DNA of 64,000 nt from Paragorgia papillata (GCA_035771165.1 JAWNZC010000261.1:1253501-1317500); one strand, 5' to 3'. Shown: positions 21,749 through 34,505, counted from the stretch's first letter. The notes: a model not told the origin generated them from the sequence alone. Made by a program: numbers and translations.

Positions 21749-21985
21749 TCCAAATTGCACAGATTTAGTTAAATTAGTAACAGCTTTAAGTATCTGCCTG
21801 CAGTGCATTCTTTACATGCACTTAAAACTACTCTTAGTCTCTTAGTATTGCAGTTTATATTATTGAAATCAATTTATAGCTATAGGTTAAAAACGACGAC
21901 TAGGGTGCTGTGACAACAGTCAAATAGAGGTGAAGTTAGACTGACGAATTTAGAACTATTGTACTGTATTTTAACACTAAAATAA

Positions 21986-22616
21986 CAGTATTTTCACCAA
22001 AAACGGGAAAAGAAGAAAAACAAAGGCCAAAACCCAAGTGAAATCTCTGAGTTTTTGCAAAATACCTGAACAGTTGCTCTTGAAACAAGTTTTTTCCGTG
22101 TCAAAACGAATCAAAACAAAGCCTCACGAGGTGATGCTATTCGAACAACAAGTGATCGTGAGCTCGGTTTCAAATCCTTGTCAATTTCAACCAGCGAAAA
22201 TGCCGACAAGAGACATATACAAGGGCATTAACTATACGATCTGAATAGAACTACTACATGTACATGAATGTGAAGGCAAATGGCTTACTGTACAGCAATA
22301 GATTTCTTTACACACCTAGAAATGTGCAAAAAGTTCTTTCTTCAAGCATGGTTTTGTTCGAACGTTCTTCACTCCATCGACAACTCTGAAGTAATTTTCT
22401 CGCCACTATCAAAAGTAGTTTGGCTCTCATTTACACAGAACATAGTTCATAACCTACATGTCCTAACGAGAAGCAAAAATATCTCATTCGGGAAATAAAA
22501 TACCGCTAAAACAGTGAATTAATCCTTCAGGCGAAATGCTCGCCTGACGCCGGCCATTTCCCCCGAAAGTGAATCCGTACCTCAACTACCAGCATGCATT
22601 GCGATAATGCAAATTG
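21986..22616 (+). repeat. Direct duplication, copy 2
   Basis: About 631 bp, clearly diverged from copy 1 by substitutions and short indels. The ends lack a TG...CA pattern, the interval is only 237 bp and no primer binding site is visible, so LTRs are unlikely. Frames at 22038-22244 and 22280-22498 are not shared intact between copies. Confidence 0.85.
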
Positions 22617-23001
22617 AGGATTTAGTCTACTCTTTACAGATTGTTTTTCTCGTTCGCGGTTTCTTACTTTTTTCGTTGTTGACAAATAAATATGACAAGG
22701 CATCATTCAGTTCTCTTCTTGATATAAAAAGCCTCTCGAGTTAAGTAAAATACACCAGAGCAGAATTCTTTACTGGCTTTGAACAGTTTCTGCACACATC
22801 CTTGTTCTTTCAGTTACATTTCGGTCTGCATCGTTTTTGGTCTTTATCGTAATTTTTAGGCTTTTTCAGTGGTTTTAAGTCGTATTTATTGTTGCCTCTT
22901 CTCGCTGTCACATCTCTTCTTAGACTTCTTTCTTTGGTCTTTTACCATAGTAATATTAATGTACATTTTAGCTGAAACCCTTTTGTTCTGGCAAAGATTT
23001 C
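22617..23001. other. Intergenic, no gene recognised
   Basis: AT-rich; nothing recognised. Confidence 0.35.
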
Positions 23002-23835
<834 letters not shown>

Positions 23836-23912
23836 TAAGTGGTCCGGCCGTGCAGTACCCGCTTGGAAATTGTTAGACGCCATTTGGTAAAGGACAAAAT
23901 GACATAAGTTAA

Positions 23913-24588
23913 GGTGGCTCCATACAGTTTCTTGAAAAATGGAAAATACAAGTTTGAGAGTCCAAAACACGTGATTAAACAATTCGTAAAAAGAATAAAA
24001 CTAAATGTTATACATAGTTAAACAGTCTGACAATCAAAAACTGATACCAAATGAATAGCAACAGTTGTTGCTATGGCAACAATGACGTTTCAAAATGGCA
24101 GCCAATTACCCTTCAAACTAGTTTAATTCGAAAACAACTTTGGCGACCCTAATTTTTTTTTCATTAAAACTTTTCTTGAAATATGAGTAATAAATAGGCC
24201 GATTTAAAAAAAATTCTGTAGAACGAAATTTTTTAAAAATTAACAAACATGATTTTTCCGGGAAAAAAATTATTCGTTATACAGAATTTTTTTTAAATCT
24301 GCCTATTGATTACTCATAGTTCAAGAAAAGTTTTAATGAAAAAAAAATTGGGAGCCACCAAAGTTTTTTCCGAATTAAACTAGTTTGAAGGGTAATTGGC
24401 AGCCATTTTGAAACATCATTGTTGCCATAGCAACAACTGTTGCTATTCATTTGGTAACATTTTTTGATTGTCAGAATGTTTAACTATGCATAACATTTAG
24501 TTTTATTATTTTTACGAATTGTTTATGCACGTGTTTTGGACTCTCAAACTTGTATTTTCCATTTTTCAAGAAACTGTGTGGAGCCACT
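23913..24588. mobile_element. TTAA-flanked 676-bp palindromic MITE
   Basis: TTAA at 23909-23912 and 24589-24592. Left end GGTGGCTCCATACAGTTTCT, right end on the reverse strand AGTGGCTCCACACAGTTTCT. Almost the whole element is one palindrome centred near 24250, around TTTTTCCGGGAAAAA. A transcript would form a hairpin of over 300 bp. No coding capacity. Confidence 0.85.
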
Positions 24589-24592
24589 TTAA

Positions 24593-25039
24593 GTCAACGC
24601 TAAATATCTCAAAAACGGTTGCGGGGACATCGGGAACCTTCGGCGAAAATATAAAGATTAGACCTTTGTTGAACTTATTATGAAAAACTTTGGAAATTTT
24701 GGCGAGGGAAAACAGAGATTTTTTAATTTGAATATTGTAAACAGCCACGGCTTTGGGTCATCAGATGTTAATAGAGCTACCTACATTAACGAGCAAAATA
24801 AGGTAGTAAGCATGCAATTACCGTAAAAAAATCCTGTAGATCTGTATACAAGAATAATCCTACAAACATTACCGATGCCTTTCAAAACAATATTTCCGGT
24901 AAAAGTCGGAAAATATGCGATATTTTTATGCCCAATTTAAATTTTCTAGTAGAGCGGGTTCATCCAGAGATCGAGAAAGTAACGCCATTTCATTGGTCGA
25001 GATATTTACGTCAGAAGTGTACGGCCTCCTCTGATCTTC
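24593..25039. other. Intergenic, no gene recognised
   Basis: AT-rich. An open frame at 24928-25230 is partly the degenerate GCGACTTTT repeat. Confidence 0.35.
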
Positions 25040-25150
25040 GCAGCTTTTCCCGCGACTTTTATGGTTTTCACGAGTTCATTTTGCAAGTTTTCTCGCAAGT
25101 TTTTTTCCGATTTTTTATGCGACTTTTAGCAGATTCAGGTGAAGGGAACT
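25040..25150 (+). repeat. Degenerate GCGACTTTTT repeat, copy 2
   Basis: CCCGCGACTTTTATGGTTTT followed by TCTCGCAAGTTTTTTTCCG and AGGTGAAGGGAA, as at 11311-11520. Confidence 0.55.
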
Positions 25151-25294
25151 TAATAAGTGTTTTCAAAATATTAAAGGAATACCTATGCTTGTATTATTTG
25201 TATTTGTATATTACAGATAGGAACTGTTAAAGCTATTTTACCACAATATTTCCCTGTGAATAAAGGCATTGGACGCAATGAAGTAATCGTTAAC

Positions 25295-25540
25295 TAATTT
25301 AGGCTTGGCTTTACTGCAGCCGAAACTCTAGGTTTTCTCGTCGGTATTCATGGTGTTCGACTTTAGTCTATGGCAGCTACAGTAAGAAGAATACTACAAA
25401 ACCATGGTTGTAGAAGAAGGGTTACCCCACCAATATGAATGTGGTTTCTCGGGCTGTGAAAGAAGAATTAAGAAGTAGTGGTAGGCTCTTGAGTTACCAT
25501 GTTGGTTGTTGAACTTGCTGCCGCCTGAGCGTTGGCGTGA
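25295..25540 (+). pseudogene. Possible integrase-core-family N-terminal fragment
   Basis: Translated pieces FRLGFTAAETLGFLVGIHGV and TVRRILQNHGCRRR, separated by stops, resemble the helix-turn-helix start of a transposon integrase-core protein family seen in cnidarian genomes. No catalytic D or E can be assigned. Recognition is from general memory only. Confidence 0.25.
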
Positions 25541-25680
25541 AAGTGGTACAAATAGTCGCGAAGAAAGCCGAAAAAAACTCCCAAAATCTCGCGAAAAACT
25601 CGCAAAAACCACGAGAAAACCATACAACTCGCGAAAATAAAAAGATGTTTATGTCATCTCTGATCCACCGTAGACGAATG
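25540..25680 (-). repeat. Degenerate GCGACTTTTT repeat, copy 3 (inverted)
   Basis: Minus-strand match to 11330-11500, including the AAAAAGATTTATGTCATCTC-like end word (here GATGTTTATGTCATCTCTGA). Confidence 0.55.
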
Positions 25681-26465
25681 CTTGTATGTTTCCTAAATGA
25701 AGTTACAGTATAATTATTATGTACTTTAAGTAATAAATTTTATTAGCTACGTTGGGGTTTTTTTTGACCGTGTTTTGCTGAGGAAATATAATCATGTGTT
25801 TGACCATCAGCGGTGGCCACAATAAGGCCAAGCGTGCCATAGGATTGCAAACTAAGCAATTAAGAAGTTTAATTCCGGGTGTTGTGATCTGTTTCAAATT
25901 ATAGATTTCTCCATTTTGTCGCATAACTGGTCGCCTATAAAACCAAGTAATAAGACTTTAACCCTTTCATCAGTGCATGCCTTTCCGAGACTTCTCCCCT
26001 TGATGAGTAAAATCGTCTGCGTTGGACAGAGTAAAAAGACAAAGTTGTCACACAACAACAGTTCGCATGAATGGGTTAAATAAATTTAGTAAGATTTAAC
26101 AATTGGCATATAAATAGATCACTTTCTGGTAAAATATTGCGTACCGTCCTTTTTCAGAAGTTGTGATGTATTAAAACGAACAAGCGAAGTAAGCAAGTAT
26201 ATATATAGCAATTTTTTTACTATAATGAGTCAAGTCTCGCCGCTAGTTTTCTTCGCACTACATTTTCAAAATGCTCAAACTATTAACCTGACATTAAATT
26301 TAAAGAGATTTGTAGTTCAAGTACTAAAATAATGTTTGTGACATTTCTTCTTACGTTCTTAGCATTTGTAGAATAACAACCAAGAATGATGTTAAGATCA
26401 ATTTACCTGATAACCTCATTGATTAACTTGTTTATAATCAAAGCAATTCCATGGTGGTTCTGTTG
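25681..26465. other. Intergenic, no gene recognised
   Basis: No coding or repeat structure noticed. Confidence 0.35.
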
Positions 26466-26835
26466 TAAGTGTATGCATAAAATGTAATGTAGAGTGAAAT
26501 ATAGTGGAAGATCGAGTAGAATGGAATAGGGTAGAATAGCGTGGAATGGACTGGAGTAGAATGGAATAGAATAGAGCAAGATGGAGTATAATGAACCGGA
26601 CGAGAATGAAGAAGAATGGAATAGAATAGAATGAAGTGAAATGGAGTGAAAGAAATGGAGTAGAGTAGAATAAAGTGAAATAAAGTGGAAGAGAATGGAA
26701 TAGAATGGAGTGGAATAAAGCGAAATGGAGTGGAAAATAGTGGAATAATGTGGAGTAGAATAGAATGGAACGGAATAGAGTGGAACGGATTGAAATGGAT
26801 TGGAGAGGACTAAAGTGCAATGAAGTGGAATAAAG
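26466..26835. repeat. GGAAT-like degenerate satellite
   Basis: Loose tandem of TGGAATAGAA and TGGAGTAGAA words. A short related block is at 51428-51508, and both are followed by GTAAGTAAAC(G/T)TTTG. The 134-codon minus-strand frame here is a repeat by-product. Confidence 0.85.
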
Positions 26836-26879
26836 CTGTAAGTAAACTTTTGCGTTTATGTCTTTATTTCTAAATATAA

Positions 26880-27812
26880 GCAGGTGGGTTCAACCCAACT
26901 TGACTTGGGCTTTTAACTTTACTCAACAAAAATAGAGGGCAAGTTTGTGGAAATATTTTGTTATTGTGTTAATAATATACATGACAAAGTTACTGCATCC
27001 TGATTGGTCGAGAGGTGTGCAATTTTAATTATTTAATTATTTATTACGTTTCGCCACATTTGTATACTATAAATAATAATTACCTAGGTGTATTGTGTGA
27101 GTGAGTGTGCTTTAAGTAATTAGATTTAAGTAAAGTTAATAATAATAATAAAACAATTAAATCACAACAAATTTACAATTACGTGTCAGGGTACCCACAA
27201 CAGCTTAATGCCAATTACTGTTGTCCCAGTGTAATACAGTGCAGAAAAGGTGCAATACAGTGCAAATTTCAATGAGTATCAAGTATTCTGATTGGCTAAT
27301 AAACAACCGGAAACTACCGGAAAGCCAATGAAAAGCATGCTTATACGGATTTTGAAGGATGGTTTTTCCTTGACAAGAAAGTCCAATATGGCGACCAAAA
27401 CATAAAGTTGTCGAAGAATATTTCGATGAAGTACAGCGAATATTGCTTTAATATAGCAATTAAAGTACCTGCAAGAAGACTAGAGAAGTTTAGATACTAT
27501 TAGCTAGTAAAACGTTTGACGTATTTAGTGAACAAAGTGTAGCAGTTTTAAACCATTGAAGCTTCGAGAAGTGCGTGTGGTATACTCGCTCGTAGTTGAA
27601 AGAACATTTGTCTATCATTTTCATGTATATTATTAATAAGTAATAGCATTGTTAGGAGTGCAATTTTGAAAAAAAAAAACACGCACTCGAAACCATGCTA
27701 TTACCTATACTAAATGCAATGACTGTTTGCTGGAATTCTAATAAGACTGGTCGGGAGGAATGCACTATTTCGTTGTTTGTCTTTTTTAGTAATGTGTTGT
27801 AGAGACTGGGAA
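26880..27812 (+). repeat. Dispersed repeat family R, copy C, with inserted segment
   Basis: 26885-26970 matches 54805-54895 (CTCAACAAAAATAGAGGGCA, then AGTTTGTGGAAATAT). 27730-27805 matches 54915-54980 (CTAATAAGACTGGTCG). The roughly 750 bp between them has no counterpart in copy A, so it is an insertion here or a deletion there. Confidence 0.6.
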
Positions 27813-28340
27813 TAATGTACACGGGACGAAAAAATGACTTGCACATTTCCAAATTTAATGACAAATTTGTTGCAAAAATTGACTTCGCACGGGTTGCTCA
27901 AATTTTCACATATGCAAAGTTGGAAATAGCCGTCATTTTTGCTCCGATGGCCGTAGAGCCGCTGCGGCCGGCTTCAAACTTGGCACAGATGTTTGCAAAC
28001 TTGGCACAGATGTTTGCAAACTTTGCAAATTTATTGCAAAGGCAGAATTTGCTAACATCTTTGTGCTACGTGCAAATCTTGTAATTGTCATAATTTAGCT
28101 TTGCTTATGTGATAAAAACGTATTTCAAATGTTTTTCATTTATAACAAATCAGTTAATTTATTGAAGTATTGTGAGCATATATCAAAGCCTAGATTTCAT
28201 TTCGACGTAAGAATGCCGTAGTGGCCGCAGAAGTAGAAGTTATAAATAGAATTTCACTTTAATAACATATAGACGCATAGTCTATGTTAGTTTTAAATAC
28301 TATGTTGGAGGTAAATTATCGTTCTACTAATATAGAATCA
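27813..28340. other. Intergenic with a 21-bp tandem duplication
   Basis: At 27978-28021 the words TTGGCACAGATGTTTGCAAAC occur twice in tandem (second C-ending). The 89-codon frame at 27815-28084 has no domain. Confidence 0.35.
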
Positions 28341-28436
28341 GGCGCTGCTGACGCCATGTCGCGAGATTTCTTCCTTCACGAATTCTTGAGCCACAGTTTC
28401 TGCACGTTGATTAGGTATAGGCGTGGCCTCGACCCA
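28341..28436 (-). pseudogene. Gypsy integrase core, continuation after the insertion
   Basis: Minus strand gives WVEATPIPNQRAETVAQEF and then EEISRHGV, the segment that follows D-H-Y-T-K in Gypsy integrases. It then reaches TGA at 28338-28340 and loses similarity. The rest of the catalytic core (second D and E) is missing. Confidence 0.75.
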
Positions 28437-28444
28437 CACTGTAA

Positions 28445-28735
28445 ATTCAAAAGAGTCGTTTTGACCCAAGGAGTCATTTCAGCTCTTTTAATCTGGGGGT
28501 CGTTTCGACTATTTCAAGGAGTCATTTTTACTCCAAGAGTTGTTTTGACCCTAATGTGGAGTCAAACTACATTCTCTCTTAGAGTCATAGGACTCCTGGT
28601 GGGATCGTCTGACTTTTTATGGAGTGAACAAAGAGTCGCGTTACTCCTCGATTGAGTCGATTCACCAAAAGAGTCACTTTACTCCTTGATGAAGTCGATT
28701 CATCAAGAGTCGTTTTACTCCTTGGTGGAGTGAAG
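28445..28735. repeat. Left subterminal repeats of the CACTA element
   Basis: About 11 degenerate copies of GAGTCATTTTGACTC-type words (TGACTC/GAGTCA cores) in both orientations. In CACTA elements such repeats are transposase-binding sites; here that is inference. The open frame at 28284-28655 is an artefact. Confidence 0.7.
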
Positions 28736-29870
28736 AGCATTAGCTATACTTTTTGTTTCTGCATGTCACGCATATCATTCAGATAGAGAAGGAACGCGGC
28801 AAATCGTGGTGTACCGATAAAGTCAAAAATGTCATATCGACAGTATATAGTCTGTATAGACCAATGCAGCTTGGGTTAAGTGATGTATACCGAAAGCATA
28901 TATCACTTGAAACTAGTTTATAATAATCAATTATGATGGTGAGAACGTCTAAAAGAGCATTCAGTAGAACGAACAGTCATTCCATAAAACACGAACAAAT
29001 CAAAAGGAAACTATATTTTTGGGCTTAATATCCGTATTCCATTTTTAAATTGCAATACTCTCGACAATGCTCTACTTTTAGCAATAATATTTCAACGGAG
29101 CTTTCACAGTTCTTTCCGAACCAAGCGGATAAATCTCAGCCAATGAAGCGACGCTTATGCGACGCTTGAATAAACAGCACTGTCTTCGCAGAGGTCCACC
29201 CTGAGGCTCAACCAATCACAAAATGCGAATTTTGATCCACTTAATTTATTCATCAAACTATGCTTGATCCGATCATATTCATAATAAACTTGGTCACGCT
29301 GTCGACAACAGAAACGTTTATGTCAATGGAGTTCAACAAGAGATTTCCGAAAGAAATTGAACGAAGTACTATATGCACTAACGAAGTAAAGACTTTTGAC
29401 GAAGGAATACTTTTTGATTGATTGATTTAATAATATTTATACAGGGTAGTCCAATTCAGCTAACGCTGAACAACAAAATATTACCCTCTAACAAACGCCG
29501 TTGGCGTTGTATATTCGCTGGATATTGTATATTCGTTGTATATTCTAATGGCGAAGCTAATCGTCTAAATGCTACTATAATCGTTCCATGCTATATTTGT
29601 TTTAACTATATGATTATATTTTGATCTTGACTTGTTTTGGTCTTGCAACTTTACATTTTGTTGGTGTCTAAAGTTCATACACAGTAAATAAATTCATTCG
29701 CAGTATTAATACTTTCAGGATTCGCGGCCGAGTTAGGTTTTTCTAATATTTGATTTCCTATAAGCCCGTTTTGAACTGTGAAGTGTTGGACGAATATAGC
29801 ATAGAGAAATTGCCTTTGGGATTCAAGGTTTGATAAATGACCATGTAGGACTGAATAATTGTCGAAATAT
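28736..29870. other. CACTA element interior, non-coding
   Basis: AT-rich filler with a small direct repeat near 29500 (TTGTATATTCG twice). No transposase fragment recognised. Confidence 0.5.
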
Positions 29871-30175
29871 TAAACGCAAAGTCACAGTAGAAATGACCCC
29901 ATATAAGAGTAATAACGACGCCAAAATAAGAGTAGAAATTACCGAAAATAAGGATCGAAAAGACTCATTCAAAAGAGTAGAAATGAGTCCAAAAGAAGTA
30001 GAATTGACCCTGCAAAAGAGTCAAAATAACTCCTCCGAAGAGTTTTTAAATACCCTTGAAATGGTAAAAATGACTCCTTCAAAGGAGTACAAATGACTAT
30101 TCGGAAGAGTATAATGACTCCTTCGGAGGTGTCGTTCTGGGGTCACAAAAACGACTCAAACGACTCTTTTGACTT
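29871..30175. repeat. Right subterminal repeats of the CACTA element
   Basis: Inverted counterpart of the left block: AAAGAGTAGAAATGA, AAAGAGTCAAAATAACTC and similar words at about 20-25-bp spacing. The 88-codon frame at 29830-30096 is an artefact. Confidence 0.7.
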
Positions 30176-30182
30176 TACAGTG

Positions 30183-32413
30183 CACTTGGTGTAGTGGTCC
30201 GACATTACCAGGATGTACTGGTTACCCTGAGCAGTCACTGGTAATGGTCCCGCAATGTCCATTGCCCACAGTTCCATTGGTTGTCTGACCTTGATGCTCT
30301 GCATGGTCGCTCTAACGACAGCAGCAGGTATCTCGCGTTGTCCACATTTATCGCACCGTAGAAGCCACTGTTGGACGTCTTCTCGCATGTCAGGCCAATA
30401 GATCCGCTGGTGTAGATGGTCAAATGTTCGTGCAAATCCAAGATGTCCAGCGCTCGGATCGTCATGGGCCAGGTGTAGAATCTCGTTTCTGATATCTGTC
30501 CGCGCCATAAGCAGTCGTGCACCTTAACATTTCGGTGGAGTATCCCGTCTACCATTTCTAGCTGCGTCCAGAGCTGTCTATATCGACGAAGAATGCCATT
30601 TTCACTCCACTTACACGCCAACTTAGGCAGAATATTGCTCCGCTTCAGTTGGTCCACCACTTGACTGATCTCACTGTCGTGCTGCTGCATGGTTCGTAGC
30701 TCAGAAGGTTGCCATCGTAGGTCGATTCTCGTGGCTCCTACTCCAATGGTGATCTCGTCATCTCGTACTTCTTGAATCTCCGGGGATTCAGAGAGGGCAG
30801 GACTGCGCGAGAGAGCATCAGCGTTGGTGTTTTGCTTGCCCGGTCGATGTCGGATCTCAAACGCATACTCTTGCCAAGCTAAGATCCACCGAGCTAAACG
30901 TCTCTTAGGTTCCTTCATGGTTTGCAACCAGGTGAGGCATTAATGGTCCCTGACGACGAGGAATATCTTTCCTAATAGATACGGGCGCCATAATGCCACT
31001 GCCCATACGATTGCACTTTCTCGGTAGTGGAGTAATTCTTCTCGGCGGATGTAAGCCACCGACTTCCATATGCCATCACCGCTTCCTGACCGTTGACGTC
31101 TTGGGCTAAAACCCCACCAAGTACCTTATCGCTAGCGTCAGTATAGAGGATGAACGGGCGAGTAAAATCTGACAAGGCCAGAATTTTGTGACTGTGCACA
31201 GTAAGCGTTTCAAGGTTTGGAATCCATGTTCTGCCTCTATCGTCCACGTAAAACGACCAGTCCCTCCTTTGGTTACTTCATGCAACGGAGCAGCCACGTC
31301 GGCAAAACCCTGGATATATGTATCGTCGATCCGTCACTGACGAGGGAGTTGGATAATCTTTGATGGCTCGAACTTTCTCAGGGTCGGGCTGGAATCCTTC
31401 ACTGGAGACAATGTGGGATAAAAACTTGACCGATGGGCTAGCAAAATCACACTTGTCTCTTCGAATCTTCAGTCCGGCCTCTCGGATTCTCGTGAATACT
31501 GCTTCCAGGCGCTGGAAATGTTCCTCGAATGTTCTTCCAAACACAATGATATCATCAATGAACACGAAACAACCCTCGCAACCTTGGAGTATACGACACA
31601 TCATACGCTGGAATGTTGCTGGAGAATTCGTCAGGCCAAAGGGAATGACGTTGAACTCATAATGGGCAAGTCCGACTGAAAATGCAGTTTTAGCCTTGTC
31701 TTCCTCGCGTAGTGGTACTTGCCAATAGCCTGAAGCGAGATTCAGGGTGGTGAAATACTTGGCTCCTCCCAACTGGTACAAAATGTCATACACTCTGGGC
31801 ATCGGGTGTGCGTCTTTTCGTGTCACTGCGTTTACTCGACGAAAGTCCACACAGAAACGATAGGTTCCTTTCTTCTTTGGCGCTAGGACGATTGATGAGG
31901 ACCATGGGCTATCGCTGTGTCTAATGAGACCACGTATTAGCATGTCATTCACTTGCTTGTTCACCTCCCCTTGTAGATGCACAGGTGTTCGGTACGGTCG
32001 CTGTTTAATTGGGCGATTATCTCCAGTGTTGATCGAGTGTTCGGTCACGCTAGTTCTTCCCAACTCGTCGTTTGGCCTGTCGACAAACAAGTCTCTGTAC
32101 TGATTCACCAACGTGGTCACCATGTTTACTACAGATGCGTCCTCCTGCACGACCAAATCTACCTCTCCCGTTTCCCACCACAACTTCCCTCTCCCTACGT
32201 CAACCACCATACACGTTTTCCGTAAAAGATTAGCCCCTATGATACACTTATCCTTCATCTCTACCACTATAAATGAATGTAGCCCAATCCTATCTCCAAT
32301 CTTAAACCACAAATCAACCAGCCCATTATCCCTCAGTTTTTCACCACTAATCTTTCGAGCTTCCAACCCACATTCCATAACCACAGCCGGTTTCACTTTC
32401 TCATATACTTATT
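30183..32413 (-). pseudogene. Gypsy pol: RT, RNase H, integrase N-part (frameshifted)
   Basis: From 32413: a region with GANLLRKTCMVVDVGRG typical just before RT; RT with APKKKGTYRFCVDFRRVNA and catalytic FVFIDDIIVF (near 31545-31575); a frame change near 31290; RNase H with FILYTDASD and KNYSTTEK; another break near 30950; HRPGKQNTNADALSRSP; HHCC zinc domain (H-x-A-H..., C-DKC) and first integrase D in WAMDIAGPLP. At least three frame breaks make it non-functional. Family assignment to Ty3/Gypsy is firm from domain order and motifs. Confidence 0.85.
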
Positions 32414-32414
32414 A

Positions 32415-34152
32415 AACTAACCGTCGCCCCCAAAAGCACCTGGGATAGACGGAATCCCAGCGGAGATATTCAAACATGGTGGTATAGAGTTAAAGAAGAG
32501 ACTATTTCACCTTATGCATGTGTGCTGGAAAGAACGAAGTGTCCCACAAGATTTCAAGGACGCCATTCTATTCCCCATATTTAAGAACAAGGGTTATTCC
32601 AAAGAATGTGGTAATTACAGAGGCATGTCACTTTTGGCAACAGCAGGGAAGATTCTTGCAAAGGTTATACAAAAGCGTTTATCTAAACTTGCAGAAGATA
32701 TTCTAACAGGCTCTCAATGTGGATTCAGGGCGGCAGATCGACCATAGACATGATATTCAGCTTGCGTCAAATCCAGGAGAAGGCGATTGAGCAAAGGAAA
32801 TGCCTGTATATCACCTTCATAGATCTTAGCAAAGCATTCGACTCTGTAGACCGTGAAACTCTCTGGAAGTTGCTCAAAAAATTCGGTTGCCCAGACACGT
32901 TGATAGACCTCATACGTGCATTTCATGATGGAATGATGGGAGTGGTGTCAGTTGGTGGTGATTATACAGAAATGTTTCCAGTCAAACATGGCACAAAACA
33001 AAGTTGTGTACTAGCTCCTAATCTCTTTACAATGTTCTTGACAGTTGTTATCATGAAGGTTCGAGCACAGGGCTGCAGAGGAGTGTATATCCGCACAAGA
33101 CACGACGGTAAGCTTTTCAACCTGGCCAGATTAAAAGCTAAGACAAAAACCATCACTGAACTGGTCGTTGAGCTCCTTTTTGCAGATGACGCAGCTTTGG
33201 TTGCTCATAGCTTGTGACAGACATGCAAAATACAGTGGATAAATTTGTTGCAGCATCAAACGAAATGGGGCTTAAGGTTAATATCACCAAAACAGAAGTT
33301 CTGTATCAACCAGCGCCGGATGCCAGTGCGAGTGAAGATCCAATAATCAGGATAGATGGTACTCCATTGAATGTGGTGCAGAACCTCAAGTACCTAGGCG
33401 GCACGATATCCCACGACAACCGGGTAGACAAAGAGGTCCACAACCGTATCCGGAGCGCATGCAGTTCCTTTGGAAAACTAGAGGAACGTCTCTGGTCCCA
33501 ATCAGGAATTCGAACCGCAACCAAATGCAAGGTTTATCGAGCAGTTGTCCTACATGTGCTTCTCTACTCCGCTGAAACGTGCACCCTTTATCGCAGCCAC
33601 ATCAAGAAACTGAACTCCGTACAGATGAGACACCTGAGGAGAATACTGGGAATAAAGTGGCAGGACCACATCACAAACGTGGAAGTGCTGGCCAGCATGG
33701 TAAGTGTCGAAGCTCTCTTACCAGCACACCAACTCAGGTGGGCTGGTCATGTCCTTCGTATGCAACAGGATCGAATACCACGCATCTTGTTGTACGGAGA
33801 GCTTGCTGATGGAACCAGACTCAGACGAGGCCAGAAGCTTCGCTTCAAAGATGTCATGAAAAGACATATGACGGCTGCTGGGATTGATGTGAGTAAATGG
33901 GAAGAAACTGCTCAAAATCGACAAGAGTGGAGGAAGATTATCGGGGCTGACATGGAAAACATCGAAAAAAGAAGAGCTGATGACGCAGCACGAAGGCACT
34001 TCATCAGAAACAATCCAGGAAATCCAGATCATTCCTGTGAGCAGTGCAGCCGTTCGTTTCATATTGCAAGGGGCTTATTACTACATCGGAGACTGAAACA
34101 CCTCATCTAGTCACCATCGGTAATCGATGAACAGCATAAGAAGAAGATGCAT
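32415..34152 (+). mobile_element. 5'-truncated LINE (RT and C-terminal zinc finger)
   Basis: Starts inside the RT (KAPGIDGIPAEIFK) and runs through the palm, a long C-terminal region and a terminal C2H2-like motif (C-x2-C-x12-H-x4-H, ending RRLKHLI) at 34110. It ends in AAGAAGAAG near 34150. Right next to the 5' edge is the Gypsy relic; element 2 begins just after the 3' edge. Confidence 0.8.
32422..34110 (+). pseudogene. LINE reverse transcriptase, two frameshifts
   Basis: RT blocks in order: FPIFKNKG and NYRGMSLL, then a frame change near 32735, YITFIDLSKAFDSVD, HGTKQSCVLAPNLF, catalytic LLFADDAALVAH, a second frame change near 33212, then GLKVNITKTEVL, NLKYLGGTIS, and a C-terminal region with LRWAGHVLRM and LLYGELADGTR. 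APE-type LINE families with the WAGHV region share this layout. The endonuclease is absent because of truncation. Confidence 0.8.
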
Positions 34153-34379
34153 ATCAAACACAAACACGCGTACATGTATCATGTACCGAATTTAAGATAT
34201 TTTATTGAGAAATATATCTTTACACAAGAAACTCTTGATTATTTAGTGATCTATCGGTAACACGGGCATATGGGCAATGTTCGCAGATAAACTTCTTAGT
34301 CCCCATGAGCAGTGCGTTTACTCAATCACAACTTTTCAAAAGTTTGAATAAGCACTCATTCTCCAAATGATTAACATAT

Positions 34380-34505
34380 CTAAAACTGCTTAGTCTCTTC
34401 GTATAACATATCCCTTGCGGACTGTTCGAATATCCGCTCGATATAAGCCTTGGGAAATCGTACTAGCGTAGGTTCTCTTCTTTTCATTCTTTTCTCCAGT
34501 TGCAT
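34380..34505 (-). CDS. Hypothetical basic micro-ORF (41 aa), element 2 left side
   Basis: Starts MQLEKRMKRREPTLVRFPK and ends at TAG. Strongly basic N-terminus. The frame stays open upstream of the ATG for about 20 codons. No homology recognised and no second copy in this window. Confidence 0.25.
   Translation of the reverse strand: MQLEKRMKRREPTLVRFPKAYIERIFEQSARDMLYEETKQF

Larger units (their letters stand above)
28437..30182. mobile_element. Non-autonomous CACTA (EnSpm) element, 1,746 bp
   Basis: Ends are CACTGTAAATTCAAAAGAG at the left and, on the reverse strand at the right, CACTGTAAAGTCAAAAGAG. The CA duplication is at 28435-28436 and 30183-30184. CACTR ends, 2-3-bp duplications and subterminal repeats are the hallmarks of CACTA elements. 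Removing the element plus one CA restores an unbroken integrase frame (T-K-W-V-E-A). No transposase is encoded. Confidence 0.85.
28341..32413 (-). mobile_element. Ty3/Gypsy pol relic split by a CACTA element
   Basis: Minus strand, from 32413 down: protease-end region, reverse transcriptase, RNase H, HHCC zinc-binding domain and first part of the integrase core to 30183, then resuming at 28436 and fading out at 28341. No LTR, gag or complete integrase is seen. The right edge abuts a 5'-truncated LINE. Confidence 0.85.

Noticed and set aside
21099..22616. Direct repeats as LTRs of a small retroelement
   Set aside because: No TG...CA ends, no primer binding site or polypurine tract, and only 237 bp between them.
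26416..26820. 134-codon frame rich in Phe, Ser and His
   Set aside because: By-product of the GGAAT-like satellite.
31977..32415. Plus-strand frames opposite the Gypsy RT
   Set aside because: Shadows of the minus-strand pol gene.
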